Source: Cladocopium goreaui
Taxonomy: Eukaryota > Sar > Dinophyceae > Suessiales > Symbiodiniaceae
NCBI GenBank assembly: GCA_947184155.2
Contig: CAMXCT020006571.1
Span: 257,501 to 321,500, forward strand
Reading direction: 5' to 3'
Length of the DNA: 64,000 nt
Under the pieces are notes generated by a model that ran no database searches, had not been told where the DNA came from, and saw only the letters and a list, made by a program, of their open reading frames with translations. Shown piece by piece: positions 23,076-33,177 of the stretch (positions are counted from its first letter, which is position 1; every line of letters begins with the position of its first letter). The position numbers and the translations under genes were made by a program.

Positions 23076-24331
23076 TAATACAGAAGATATCGAAGAATAT
23101 CAAGAAGAAACGGTTATGAGTATAAACAAACATAAACTATCAAAAAACAGCACAAAACACAGTAAAAACGGGGCCCCCACAGCGTTACACTCTCTTGAAA
23201 AAACGCCGATTCACCAGCAAAAATCTTGGATTTATGATGAACAAAAATGTTGGATAAATCGGCTCATAGCATCTTATCAAAATGTTGATGGTTCAATCCC
23301 CAGCATTGAAGGTTTATTTTTTCATGTTGGCCCAAATTAATTGGTTTTATCATGTTTAGTTTGCATTCCACATTTTTGTTTTTACATCACCATCATCCCA
23401 AAATCGCAGGTTGTGCCAGTTGTATCCCCAAAATCCAAAAGGATCAAACCATAGGAAGCCCCAGTAGCTTTGATGGTTAAATCGCCAATGGTTAAATGGT
23501 GAAAAATGCCCACATTAGTTGCAGGACCCGCAAGTTGGTGCATCACTAGGTTTTGCCTCAGATTTAGGATTGATTTCTATAGCCAAACGGGGGTATAAAC
23601 CATTATAAACCAACGAACAGGAAGTAAAAAAAAAAAACGGCACTTTTCGGAAACCTTCTAAGTGTAGCCCCAAAAATGTCTGGCGAACATGGAGGCATTC
23701 AAAGTTTCAGTCCATAACTATAAATACCCAAAGGTTAAATGCGTATATTGGTTGATTGCAATGTGCTGAACCATAGATATAGAATGATATAGAAAATCCA
23801 CCATTCGCACATCACTTTCTGAATAGAAAACAGCTACCTTATTATTGTTTTCCATAAGTTGAGGGTATTCCTCCGTATCCTATGCCGTTGGATCTGTTCC
23901 CATTATACCACCATATGCTAGTTCAATTCCCATGGTTGATGTTGGTTGTATCCCCAACTCGCGGGTTCAGTTCCACTCATAACTGGATTATATAATATTG
24001 TATATAACTTATATAACCACAGTTGTAGGGGCCCTATATCCCAACTCGTGGAGGTTAGTACCTCATAGTTACCTTCTTAAATCCTATCGCTATCACCCTA
24101 ATCACCCACTAAATGGTCCTAAATTTGTGGAAATTCCATTCTAAATCATGGTTTCTAAGGGGGTGTTTAATATTCGGGGGAAGGGATTCAACTTCCTGGT
24201 GCTTACTTTTTTATAATTCTGGGATGGGATCATTGTGGGACCATTCTTCGTTAGTTGTGGAGCTTAACCATAGTTATCTTAACTTTAATAGCCCCAACTG
24301 CATCCCCAAAAGATATCTCAAAAGACTTTGC
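23076..24331. other. Intron-like stretch
   Basis: The plus-strand frame 22864-23340 stays open for 158 codons but has no recognised domain and overlaps the GCGCCATCTA cluster. From 23340 on there is only AT-rich sequence with several 'gggtttaaaccat'-type motifs and no PPR core. Confidence 0.35.
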
Positions 24332-24428
24332 TCAATGGATTGGTTTAAGGGAACATCTTAACCGGAAACCATAGATTTTCCCATGAGATAGGCTTTCCTG
24401 TAAATTTTCCCTTAAACCAATCCATGGA
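24332..24428. mobile_element. MITE-like element, TCAATGGATTGG family, copy 1, abutting an exon
   Basis: Begins TCAATGGATTGGTTTAAGGG and ends CCCTTAAACCAATCCATGGA, a terminal inverted repeat of about 22 bp; 97 bp in all. Its right end touches the coding frame of the PPR exon at 24428-24573, so on the minus strand the element sits at or very near the start of the intron. The sister copy is 26824-26926. Confidence 0.65.
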
Positions 24429-24573
24429 TTTGCAGCTGGGTCTCCGCCGCTTTCCACGCTTTGCTTACTGCGCAGGCATCCACCGCGCCGTTGCGACACA
24501 CGCGGCTTTCCACGCAGGGCGTCAGCAGGGCCAGGGACAAGCGCCAGTGAGCTCCTACAAGGGCCGGGAGACA
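24428..24573 (-). CDS. PPR exon (helix B, helix A, helix B)
   Basis: Acceptor CACATTTTCAG, frame containing GAHWRLSLALLTPCVESR, then VCRNGAVDACAVSKAWKAAE and TQLQ. H-W-R-L-S-L-A-L-L is helix B, N-G-A-V-D-A-C the next helix A, and A-W-K-A-A-E-T-Q-L its helix B. GC-rich. The 3' end runs straight into the inverted-repeat element at 24332-24428; the donor may be a GC dinucleotide near CCAGCTGC. Confidence 0.7.
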
Positions 24574-25019
24574 CTGAAAATGTGAGAAACTGACAGAAAC
24601 TGTAGGTTTCAAAAAAAAAGAATCTGACATGGTTTAAACATCAAACATGACAACTGACTGAATTTGAGTAATTCTGTTTTTTTTTTTACGCGCTGCGATC
24701 GTCAAACAAACAAGATTGAAGCACAAAAAACTGGGTTTAGCAGGTCTCAAGCATCCAAAAAGGGATTCTAACCAATATCAGCAATCAAAAACAGGCATTT
24801 GACAATCAACGGCAAGCGTATCAAAAAAAATATTATTAGGATCAACAAAAACATATTCCCCAGGAATCAAAAAATATTATTAGGATCAAAAAAACATGTG
24901 TGTCAGTTTCGGTTGGAGGCCTCTCGTTGACAACATGAACCGTTGAACGGCATTCGATGTCCATCGTTTCAAGGGATCAAACCTGAGTTTTGAAGGGATC
25001 TAAGGGGCCCAAGCTGAAC

Positions 25020-25119
25020 CTTAGCAGCGTCGCTCCTTGAGCACATGCCAAGATGGCAGTCGAGCTCAGCACATCATTCACCAGGGGACACAGCTGCAGT
25101 GCACGTTGCCATTCATGTC
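25020..25119 (-). CDS. PPR exon (helix B then helix A)
   Basis: Acceptor CCGGGAG, frame HEWQRALQLCPLVNDVLSS then TAILACAQGATLL, donor GTTCAG. E-W-Q-R-A-L-Q-L is helix B; L-S-S-T-A-I-L-A-C-A-Q-G is the following helix A. About 100 nt. The donor G-G-T boundary has the AG|G form usual in dinoflagellates. Confidence 0.78.
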
Positions 25120-26382
25120 CTCCCGGAATCATGGAGCATAAACTTCAACCAAACACCAGGGAACAGGCGGGTCCCTGGCGCAAATCTCATGCTGATGATG
25201 ATGATGCATCTTGAATGTATAATCATGTAATCATGTGTATATTATATATATAATATATGTATATATGTATAATGTATGTGTATATTCATGTGTATATATA
25301 TATATATACACACACGAACTCCAAAAGGACATAGATAATTTCAGCCTGAAGTGAAATAACAGACTTTTAGGGTCCCACAGACTGCAATTTCGGTCTGAGG
25401 GTGATGTCAGGCTATGTTCAGATTTTCAGGCTGATTTGTTTGAATCTCAACCTGATTTGGTAAGATTAAGAAATCAGGCTCCAACTAGAAAAGAACTCAA
25501 AAACTAATTGCTTGGTCATCCCGATGCTTATACCGTATCCTTTTCTTGTCTGGTAGAACTCTCTCTAACAATCAGCTAAGAATCCAAACAGTTACCACAC
25601 TGTGGCACGTTTGACCTGTGTTGGTGGTAAAAGACATACTTTGCCAGCTTTGCACAGGTTCATGAAGCACCTGGTTTCCAGTATACTGGCTTTGGGACCC
25701 TGGGATTTCAAGCTTGGTTTGGAATTGCAAACATGAAATTATGACAAAATCGGGATGAATTTGGTCAACGAGTCAACGACCAAAAACCTTCATGAAAAAC
25801 TCGGGCAAACAATCGCACTAACCGGGCAAAACATCGCACTAACCGTGCCGAAACTCAAAATGTTCAGATTGTTCATGTTTTTTTTTCCCTCCGGTTCCCT
25901 GAAATTTCATGTGTTTTGTGAATTCAAACCATGCTTGAATTACCTGTCGCCATGTCCCAGAATCATCTTTGAATGCAAAGTTATAGTTTGTGGATGGAAG
26001 CGAGTCAGATTTAATCAGCTATCAGCTAACTGGACTGCTGCTTTGTGCTTCTGACATTGATGATTTGCAGGGAGGTTGCATGATATTGTGGGACAGTTTC
26101 TTCTGGGATTCCTTAAGTATGCACCCCTTGTCTATGCCATTCAACATATGAAATTGATGTCAATACCGTTGAACCAGCACGCAAAGTGCATCGGGCTGTT
26201 TTTTTTGCTCGGGCCAAAGATATTGGTTCAGGCTGAATATTCATCTTGAATACATGCATACATTCAGACCATTATTATGGCCTGAGGATTTCGTCGGTAT
26301 ATATCATGTGTATATAATCATATATGTGTGTGTTTTTACATGTTTTTACAGTATTACATTACAACAAGTTTGTTGACCTATG

Positions 26383-26416
<34 letters not shown>

Positions 26417-26485
26417 TAGTGAACTCACTCTTCATGTTCCTTTGAAACTGCTTTGCTTCCCACCTATCCGTTCCTTTCACGATAC

Positions 26486-26566
26486 CCTGCACCGAACCCG
26501 CCTTTGCAGCAGGCAGTCATAGCACTGCTGTAGGCGAAAGCGTCCGAGCGAATGGACGCCCTTGAC
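26486..26566 (-). CDS. PPR exon (helix A block)
   Basis: Acceptor GATCCCAAG, frame SRASIRSDAFAYSSAMTACC then KGGFGAG, donor GTATCG. S-D-A-F-A-Y-S-S-A-M-T-A-C-C-K-G-G is a strong helix A with turn. It is 119 nt downstream of the block at 26686-26776, one of the shortest introns in the array. Confidence 0.75.
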
Positions 26567-26685
26567 CTTGGGATCAACCTCTTCGAACAGGGCATGTTTG
26601 GATCTACCATCAAATATCATGACCACAACAACCCACAACATCTATAGGTCAAAGCCATTAACAGATCCAACGAAATTCTTTATAC

Positions 26686-26776
26686 AAGCACAGGCCACAG
26701 CGTTCATCAGGTCACATGCAGCGCAGTAGGTGCAAAGATAGATCCCACAGCCCCTCGCAAGCAGCCAAAACACTAC
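26686..26776 (-). CDS. PPR-like exon
   Basis: Acceptor CACTTCTCAG, frame VVFWLLARGCGIYLCTYCAA then CDLMNAVACACIKN, possible donor GTATAA. C-D-L-M-N-A-V-A-C-A-C-I-K-N resembles a helix A in which several positions have drifted. The phase does not match the next exon perfectly, so the donor may lie a few bases away. Confidence 0.5.
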
Positions 26777-26823
26777 CTGAGAAGTGAGCCGATGGTTCTG
26801 CTGATTGATGGGGATTCCCAATA

Positions 26824-26926
26824 TCAATGGATTGATTTAAGGGAAAATCCACAGGACACCCATCAGAGATTTTTCAAGGAAATATGGGGGGGTTCCTGTA
26901 AGTGTTCCCTTAAACCAATCCATTGA
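26824..26926. mobile_element. MITE-like element, TCAATGGATTGG family, copy 2
   Basis: Begins TCAATGGATTGATTTAAGGG and ends TTCCCTTAAACCAATCCATTGA, matching as inverted repeats at 21 of 22 positions; 103 bp. TTCCTGTAAGTGTTCCC near the right end corresponds to TTCCTGTAAATTTTCCC in the copy at 24332-24428. Confidence 0.68.
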
Positions 26927-26986
26927 CAATATAGATAAGCATATGAAATCATATGGATGTGATCCCAAGAAAAAAACCATGTAATA

Positions 26987-27090
26987 TACCCTCTGGTAAA
27001 CTAACATAGCTGTTGAAAATTGCCATTTATAGTGAGTTTTCCCATTGAAAATTGTGATTTTCCATAGTTATGTTGGTTTACCAGCGGGCA
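26987..27090. mobile_element. MITE-like element, TACCCTCTGGTAA family, copy 2
   Basis: Begins TACCCTCTGGTAAACTAACATAG and ends GTTTACCAGCGGGCA, an inverted match with two differences; 104 bp. Internal TTGAAAATTGCCATTTATAG recurs in shortened form in the copy at 40776-40893. Only 60 bp from the TCAATGGATTGG-family element. Confidence 0.66.
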
Positions 27091-27354
27091 GTCTGGTGCA
27101 AATGTGGCTATGCCTATGGGCCTATGGGTCACCAAGGTATTATACATCTATCTGCAGACCTAAAGTTGGAGCTTTTTGGACCTTGTGCTTGTGATGGCCA
27201 CTCACATATCCCCAAGAAATGAATCAGGTGGACATATAATGACAAAGACAATGTAAAAAGAGTAATCATACTAATCATCGTTGATCATTTTCTCATGACC
27301 GTAGGGCCCCATTTTCTAATCCGTCTACTCAAGGTGAGAGGTATCATCGGGATC

Positions 27355-27545
27355 TCAAACTGCGGGCAGTTGCGGTTTGTTGACCGCTGGACCGCTGGAG
27401 GCTATCTCTGAAAATAGTTGACACGCTTCTGCATCAAACGATATGCGGAAGATTGCACAAGTGAATTTGACGAGTTCAATTGGTGGGATCCCTTCCGAAT
27501 AGGCAGCAGCACAGGCAAGTAGGTTTAGGCTCGTTGATGCACTCA
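27355..27545 (-). CDS. Possible terminal exon with PPR-like helix B and stop
   Basis: The frame reads TSLNLLACAAAYSEGIPP, ELVKFTCAIFRISFDAEA, CQLFSEIASSGPAV and ends NKPQLPAV with TGA at 27355-27357. F-T-C-A-I-F-R-I followed by A-C-Q-L-F-S-E-I follows the PPR order helix A then helix B. A stop straight after suggests the C-terminus of one PPR gene, but the exon could also be misread past a donor. Confidence 0.5.
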
Positions 27546-27639
27546 AGATTCAAATCTCAAATCATACTATTTGTTTGGATGAAAGCATGAAAGTATGACA
27601 TCAAGCATTGTCAAGTAATACTCGCAACTGCCAGCCAAA

Positions 27640-27793
27640 CACAGCCAACTCTTGTTGATTCGCAGACAGGTTGCCCCAAGTCACAGCCGTCGGCACCAGC
27701 TGAGCCTTTTGCATCGCTTCCATCATTTGCACAGCCATTTGCCACTGATGGCGCTTGGCACACACTGCGATGGCACCTTTTGGGGACCACAGT
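27640..27793 (-). CDS. PPR exon, full motif
   Basis: Acceptor GATGGCCAG, frame GAIAVCAKRHQWQMAVQMM then EAMQKAQLVPTAVTWGNL. This is a full motif (helix A G-A-I-A-V-C-A-K, helix B Q-W-Q-M-A-V-Q-M-M, end A-Q-L-V-P-T) and the first residues of the next helix A (A-V-T-W-G-N-L). The frame stays open to a TGA at 27601, so the donor is not certain. Confidence 0.75.
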
Positions 27794-27889
27794 CTGGCCA
27801 TCAAACAAAACAGCATTATTCATATAACAATCAGCACATTAAAAAAAACATACATGAATAAAACATAATGAATACACATGTATATATAT

Positions 27890-28185
27890 ATATATATAGA
27901 TAGATAGATAGATTGATTGATTGACAGATTGTTAGATTGATAGATTGATAGATTGATAGATAGATTGATAGATAGATAGATATAGAGAGAGATAGGGGGA
28001 GATAATGACTATGTAAATAGATGTGTATATATATATATATATATATGTATTGGATATAGATATATATATACATATATATATGTGTAAATACACATGTAGT
28101 TAGCTCTGTAATTAAATACCACATATATACATATATAGATATGTAGCATGAATATGCATGAATATATATATATATATACACTTAT
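27890..28185. repeat. GATA/GATTGATA and TA microsatellites
   Basis: (GATA)n, GATTGATAGATTGATA and (TA)n tracts fill most of this 300-bp stretch. The 116-codon open frame on the minus strand (Y-I-Y-I, S-I-Y-L runs) is an artefact of the repeats. Confidence 0.78.
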
Positions 28186-28456
28186 GTGTGATATGTGTGT
28201 CTTCTTTGACCGTAGATGTATTGGTTGGCTGTCAGGAAGGTTTCAGATAGATGGTCCAAATGGCTCTGCCCTAGCCTGGACGTATCTAACGAATCTCGAC
28301 TGATTGATCGAACGAAATCACTTGGTATCGGATACCTCTGGTTGGCAGCTTCAAACCATTCAAGACACCTTTATATAGTCAACAGACATTACCTTCCCAG
28401 CAAATTGAGAACGCCAACCACATTGTAATCATTCACCGTGAAACGCACAGTTTATA

Positions 28457-28580
28457 TCTTGCAACGCCCAGGGCACAATTGAAACTGATTTCGCTTGGCA
28501 TCACCAGCTCTCTCTCCATCTGTTGCAAAATCGCGAGTGCGGCCTCGGGTTCGCATCGAACCAAAATAGCCACAAGGTTT
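28457..28580 (-). CDS. PPR exon, helix B then helix A
   Basis: The frame reads LVAILVRCEPEAALAILQQM then ERELVMPSEISFNCALGVA. E-A-A-L-A-I-L-Q-Q-M is helix B, L-V-M-P-S-E the motif end, and I-S-F-N-C-A-L the next helix A with N at the code position. The upstream L-V-A-I-L-V-R-C is a drifted helix A. Splice limits approximate. Confidence 0.72.
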
Positions 28581-28609
28581 TCAAGCACCCATGATCGAAA
28601 ATATCGAAA

Positions 28610-28728
28610 TACCCTTCGTATTTTAACATAATTATGGGCAAATCATCTTGATTTAATAGGGAAATCATGGCAAATCATCCAAGTAAATGGGCCATGTTGG
28701 ATACTGTAGCTGAAATTACCAAAGTGTA
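28610..28728. mobile_element. MITE-like element, TACCCTCTGGTAA family, copy 3
   Basis: Diverged left end TACCCTTCGTATTTTAACATA; right end AATTACCAAAGTGTA. The inner block AATGGGCCATGTTGGATA matches copy 1 (8839-8946). About 119 bp, some 30 bp from the PPR exon at 28457-28580. Confidence 0.55.
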
Positions 28729-28991
28729 TCCGTTGGCTTCATAAAGGATCCACAACAACCTGAAACCACCAGCCGGGGTCCAACCTGGCGCCACTCAAAA
28801 TGCATCAAAAACGTGCAAGACATATAGATCCATGCCCAAATTTGAATAAACTTGAATGCACTGCTAAAAGTTATCTTTTTCACTTCGGCATGACATTCTC
28901 AAATGCTTATCCAAAACATACAACAAATACAAAAACCATAGTCTTCACCCAGCTTTACCCACCCTTGTGTTTCTCTTCAGCACCCAGAAAC

Positions 28992-29062
28992 CTGCCAGGC
29001 ACCTGTTTCGGTACAGGCACGGATGGCGCGGTTGAAGATCAAATCGCCCCTTGAGACAACCT
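28992..29062 (-). CDS. PPR exon (helix A to start of helix B)
   Basis: Acceptor AACGACAG, frame VVSRGDLIFNRAIRACTE then TGAWQ, donor GTTTCT. G-D-L-I-F-N-R-A-I-R-A-C-T-E-T-G-A-W-Q is a complete helix A and turn with N at the code position; the exon stops three residues into helix B. About 71 nt. Confidence 0.78.
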
Positions 29063-29711
29063 CTGTCGTTCCCAGCGTTCAGCAACACCGTCATCAGCTT
29101 ACAGCAAGGTCGATGGATCAAGAATTTACTCATGATACTCATGGGTATTCAGCCCACCCGCTGGAAGGTGAATCCCCCCAAGCATTCCCCAATAATACAC
29201 GGTCAACGAGACCGTTGAAGGTGCTTGGTCGTTGAGAAACTCGGTCGGCTTTGGGGCTGGATCAATACCCATGATTTAGATCTCAGAACTCACAGGCTTT
29301 GGTCAATGAACTGAGCTGAATCTTTCATGTTTTCGACGCTTGTCCTGTCCCCTATAGTACTGCTTCTAGTCATATTCTGGACTTCGAGACATCCACAAGT
29401 GTCGCAAGATATCCTCGCCATTGGTAATTAAAAAACTGTGAACACCACCTGGTCAGAGCACAAACATCCGGAGGAGTTTTCAAACCCTGAGTTAGCTTCA
29501 AACCTCGCGAGTCACGAATCACAAACACCTCTAACGACATGTATGTAACAATGTAGAGCAGTAGGATGTAGCAGGTACATGTACGATCATGTACATGCCA
29601 TTTTTTCACCACCTAACTCCATCCCAACAAAAATGCGTACCAGTTAGAAGGGACAGTAAATACAGTAAGATTAGTCCAGTAGTCCACTTGCCATCAGGGT
29701 CAACGAACCAC

Positions 29712-29807
29712 CCGGGCCTCTCCCAACAGATGCACCGCGCCCTGCCAGCGCTGAGCCGTCTCCATGGCGCTGAGTTCGTTCCCGAAAAACAAGGCCACGC
29801 GCCAATT
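29712..29807 (-). CDS. PPR exon (32 codons)
   Basis: Acceptor ACCGCCCAG, frame NWRVALFFGNELSAMETAQ then RWQGAVHLLGEAR, donor GTGGTT. N-W-R-V-A-L-F-F is helix B of one motif; N-E-L-S-A-M-E-T is a drifted helix A; R-W-Q-G-A-V-H-L-L the next helix B. 96 nt in phase 0. Confidence 0.75.
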
Positions 29808-30301
29808 CTGGGCGGTTTTGGGCACACCTTGGCATGGAGGCTGCATGTTGACTGGGCGAGATTTTGGGGGTAAACGCGTGTATAATATAAAAAATATATA
29901 TATATATACATACATATATATATACATATATATATATAAATAACTCTATATAACATAGATATAGATATACAGTTTATACGCGGAAAAAAACATGCGTCTT
30001 AGTTCTCATTACATTTTTACATGTTTTGCAGTCCAAGATCATTCAAGGGGGGACAATCAACTCAATCAGTTCCAGACCACTGAGCATGAATCAAGTGCCT
30101 GGATATCGGTAAATATCTATATTTAAGGTGATACATGTTTTTTTCCAAATCTAAGTACTACATAGTGCTAAAACATGGTTTCCATAGTTTTTGCGGGTTC
30201 TTTAAAGTACTTCCTTTATCATTATACTTATTTTTTCAATTTTGCACATCTCAAATGAAACCGCTTACAGTCCAAAACATCACGGCTTTCGTTCCAGGGA
30301 C

Positions 30302-30471
30302 TGCCGGACCCGATCCGTGCAACGCGCATGCGGCACATCACCGAAGTCAGACTCAGGGCATGTGCCCAGGGGGTGGACGAGGCATCGCTAAAGGTCCCCA
30401 AAGAAACGGCGTCTGGCCTCGGCCAATGGATGTCCTCCAAAAGCCCATGCAGCCTATCATTTTGCGCTGAG
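30302..30471 (-). CDS. PPR exon, about 170 nt
   Basis: Acceptor CCCTGTAG, frame containing LHGLLEDIHWPRPDAVSLG, TFSDASSTPWAHALSLTS and VMCRMRVARIGSG, possible donor GTCCCT. W-P-R-P-D-A-V-S-L-G-T-F is the motif end plus helix A; P-W-A-H-A-L-S-L is helix B. The helix-A core A-I-S-A-C is replaced by T-F-S-D-A, so the motif is diverged. Confidence 0.68.
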
Positions 30472-30613
30472 CTACAGGGATCCTGTACGTGCACACGCAC
30501 ATATATTTAATATATATGTATATACAATAAAACATAAAATGTTAACATATAGTCATAGTAATAAGCAAAACATTAATAAAATAAATTGATTTATAATAAT
30601 ATAAAAAAAATGT

Positions 30614-30723
30614 AGGACCTATCACAATTATGTGACATGTTAGGTTTATTTAAAGGACCTATCATAGTTATGCGATATGTTGGGTTTATTTAAAGGACCT
30701 AGCATAGTTATGTGGTATCTTGG
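30614..30723. repeat. Tandem repeat, 40-bp unit, 2.75 copies
   Basis: Units start AGGACCTATCATAGTTATG at 30614, 30654 and 30694 and include ATGTTGGGTTTATTTAA. The period is exactly 40 bp. Non-coding. Confidence 0.8.
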
Positions 30724-32163
30724 AAATATATGCACTTATTGTTATGATTTATCTTAGTTCCCAAATGGCTTACCAATGGGGGTACCTTTGGGGTTCACAA
30801 TTTCAGAAACCAATGGGGAGCCCTTTGAGGGCTCTGGTATGTGTAAATATGTAAAATATATTTCACATACTGTACGTGCCGTGTAATTATCCGTTTTTTA
30901 ATCAAATGTATGTATGTATATATATATATATACATATGCATAAAATAAACATACACACGTCATCACACATCTATCTATATATATATATTACATCTCATAT
31001 GATATATATATACAAACAACTACATACACATATTATTTGCATTGATATTCATACATGTAACCTTGACTGGTCTCCTTTGGTCTCCTTTGGTCGCGTTGAC
31101 TCAGTCAACATTACAGTCGCATCTGGATGCATCCAAATGTTGGTCCTTATCTAGATAAAGCCCATCTTCCAGATGGAGGAATCATCCAGATAGAAGCCTG
31201 GATCATCAAGAAACAGGCCTTCATGTAGACACCCGGCTATTTAGAAGACCCACCAGACTCATCCAGATGCGGGGCTTATCCAGACGAACCTCTCTGCCAG
31301 ATAAAGGGCCTATCTAAATAGGACACTGGATGCCGGAGGATGCAGGAGGTATGGTCATTGTCATGTTAGAAAGATTAGAAAGGACAGTGCTGCTTCAATG
31401 CTTTGTGATCAAATCAAAAGGTGGCTGGAGAGCAAGACATATGCCAGAACTGTTCTAACTCAAGGCTATCTGCTGGGACCTGTCAACCAAACAGCATGTG
31501 GGGTCAGTGCCAAGGCCATGGTCGGCCTGGGCCACACCGTCCAGTGGGAACACTAAGAGCACTGTGGGGTGCTTGGCACCATGCATTTCACATGCCATGA
31601 AGAGAAAGGAGCGTCTCGCTTTCACATGCCTAAGTGGGGATAGAATGGGATAGACTAATTACAGGTTACATGCACAAACGTAACATAACGATCATACATT
31701 CATGTGTATGTATATATATATATATATTTTTTTTTTACATATTAGGTGAATGATATTGAATTATGTTAGGCCCCTATCTTTGCTGAAACCTGGTAGGATT
31801 CCTATGGCTCATTTCTTGTAACACCTTCAACATAATATCACGTTTTTTCAGCTGGAACGAAGCAAACCAAGTGGCAGGATCTCGCTGCAACGCATCTCCT
31901 GGAAAACGTGCCGGGGGTTGTGGTCGTGCCATATCCAAAAGTTAAGATACCTGAGGCTTTTGAAAATGAAATCCAGTTTAAACTACATGAGGTTTTTGAA
32001 CATGAAGTCCAGTTTCCAAACCATTTCTGTTGCTTGGAGTTTGCACTATCAGTTGGTTTGAACCGGGAAACAACGGAAACAACCAAAACAAAAAAAACAA
32101 GTGAACAAGCAACTTGCGATCTCAGCATGTTTCCCGGTCACATCGTCATAGACGCCGAGGGAC
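30724..32163. other. Stretch without a clear exon
   Basis: TA tracts at 30910-31015 and 31706-31728. 31150-31330 holds degenerate repeats around ATCCAGATG and TTATCCAGA. At 31950-32020 a 36-bp unit (GAGGCTTTTGAAAATGAAATC) is duplicated in tandem. A plus-strand frame at 31908-32216 spans that duplication. No domain recognised. Confidence 0.4.
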
Positions 32164-32209
32164 CGCCAATAGGAGCAACATGTCGAACCAGGTCAGAGAA
32201 GTCATGGCA
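32164..32209 (-). CDS. Possible short PPR exon
   Basis: Acceptor TCAATAG, frame AMTSLTWFDMLLLLA, donor GTCCCT. S-A-M-T-S-L-T-W-F-D-M-L-L-L-L has the order helix-A core, then W and helix B, without the usual turn. Only about 46 nt. Confidence 0.45.
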
Positions 32210-32913
32210 CTATTGAGGCAATACCTGGGAGACCAGGGGATCATGTTTTGAATTTCATTCCAAATTATCAATTTGTAAATCCCCTGGTAAACAATAGTTA
32301 TAAAACTATAACATATTACATATAATCCCCTGGTAATTCCTATCTGTAGGATCATGTGTGTGCTGCTTTACAACGATCACAATCTAGGGGCGTAGGGTCA
32401 CCAGTGCTGGTTACAAAGAGTCACCGAATCCTCCTCCTATATGATACTTCTTCCGATATCCGCAGAGGAAAAAATGCGCCCCACTGGAAAACCCAGAGAT
32501 TGAAACCCAACAGTCCCTGCTGTGGGGAAATGTGGTGGGTTCTGTTGGGAATATCATTGACATATATACATATATAACGGGATATGACGAGATTAAATCA
32601 TTAACCATCATTAACCATCATTAACCAATGATCGAGGTCAATGTTCACCCGCCCCAAAGAATCAAGCCCTAGGGCGTAGCCAGCAACAGCCAAGTATTTT
32701 CTTTGGGAGGCCGGTTAAATCCCCATGGAGCTCTTGTTGGGTTGCAAAAACGTGGATCGTTTTTCGGTACTATCCGTACTATCCACAGTATCTTTCCATT
32801 TCTTCTTGAAACGCCCTTAAAAAATATCAATCCCAAACTTTATTAACCACCTCCCCATTCTCCCCCATTTTCCAGCAGTTTTGTCCATCCCCTGTCGCTT
32901 CACCGAGCTACAC

Positions 32914-33000
32914 CGATGCTTCCCCGGCCAGCAGCGCCCGCGCCTGGCGCCATGTCCGCAAGTTCCGCGCCAGCGCCGTCAAGGTCACGCTGCTGGCGCG
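32914..33000 (-). CDS. PPR exon, 87 nt
   Basis: Acceptor GCGCCAG, frame SVTLTALARNLRTWRQARAL then LAGEAS, donor GTGTAG. V-T-L-T-A-L-A-R-N is helix A with C lost, T-W-R-Q-A-R-A-L-L is helix B. Very GC-rich compared with its flanks. The length equals that of the exons at 3894-3980 and 38693-38779. Confidence 0.72.
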
Positions 33001-33177
33001 GAGCCGTAGGCGTCCAAGGCAGAAATACCTGGGGGAATAGGAGGTGTTACCCGAGGCAGAAACAATTGGATAAATCTGGGAAAACCAGGCTTTATTAAAA
33101 AAACAATCTACAAACTACAAATAGTGGATTCCACACATCTATATGTATCTTAGTTTACCCTAGGGTAGCATCAAAAA

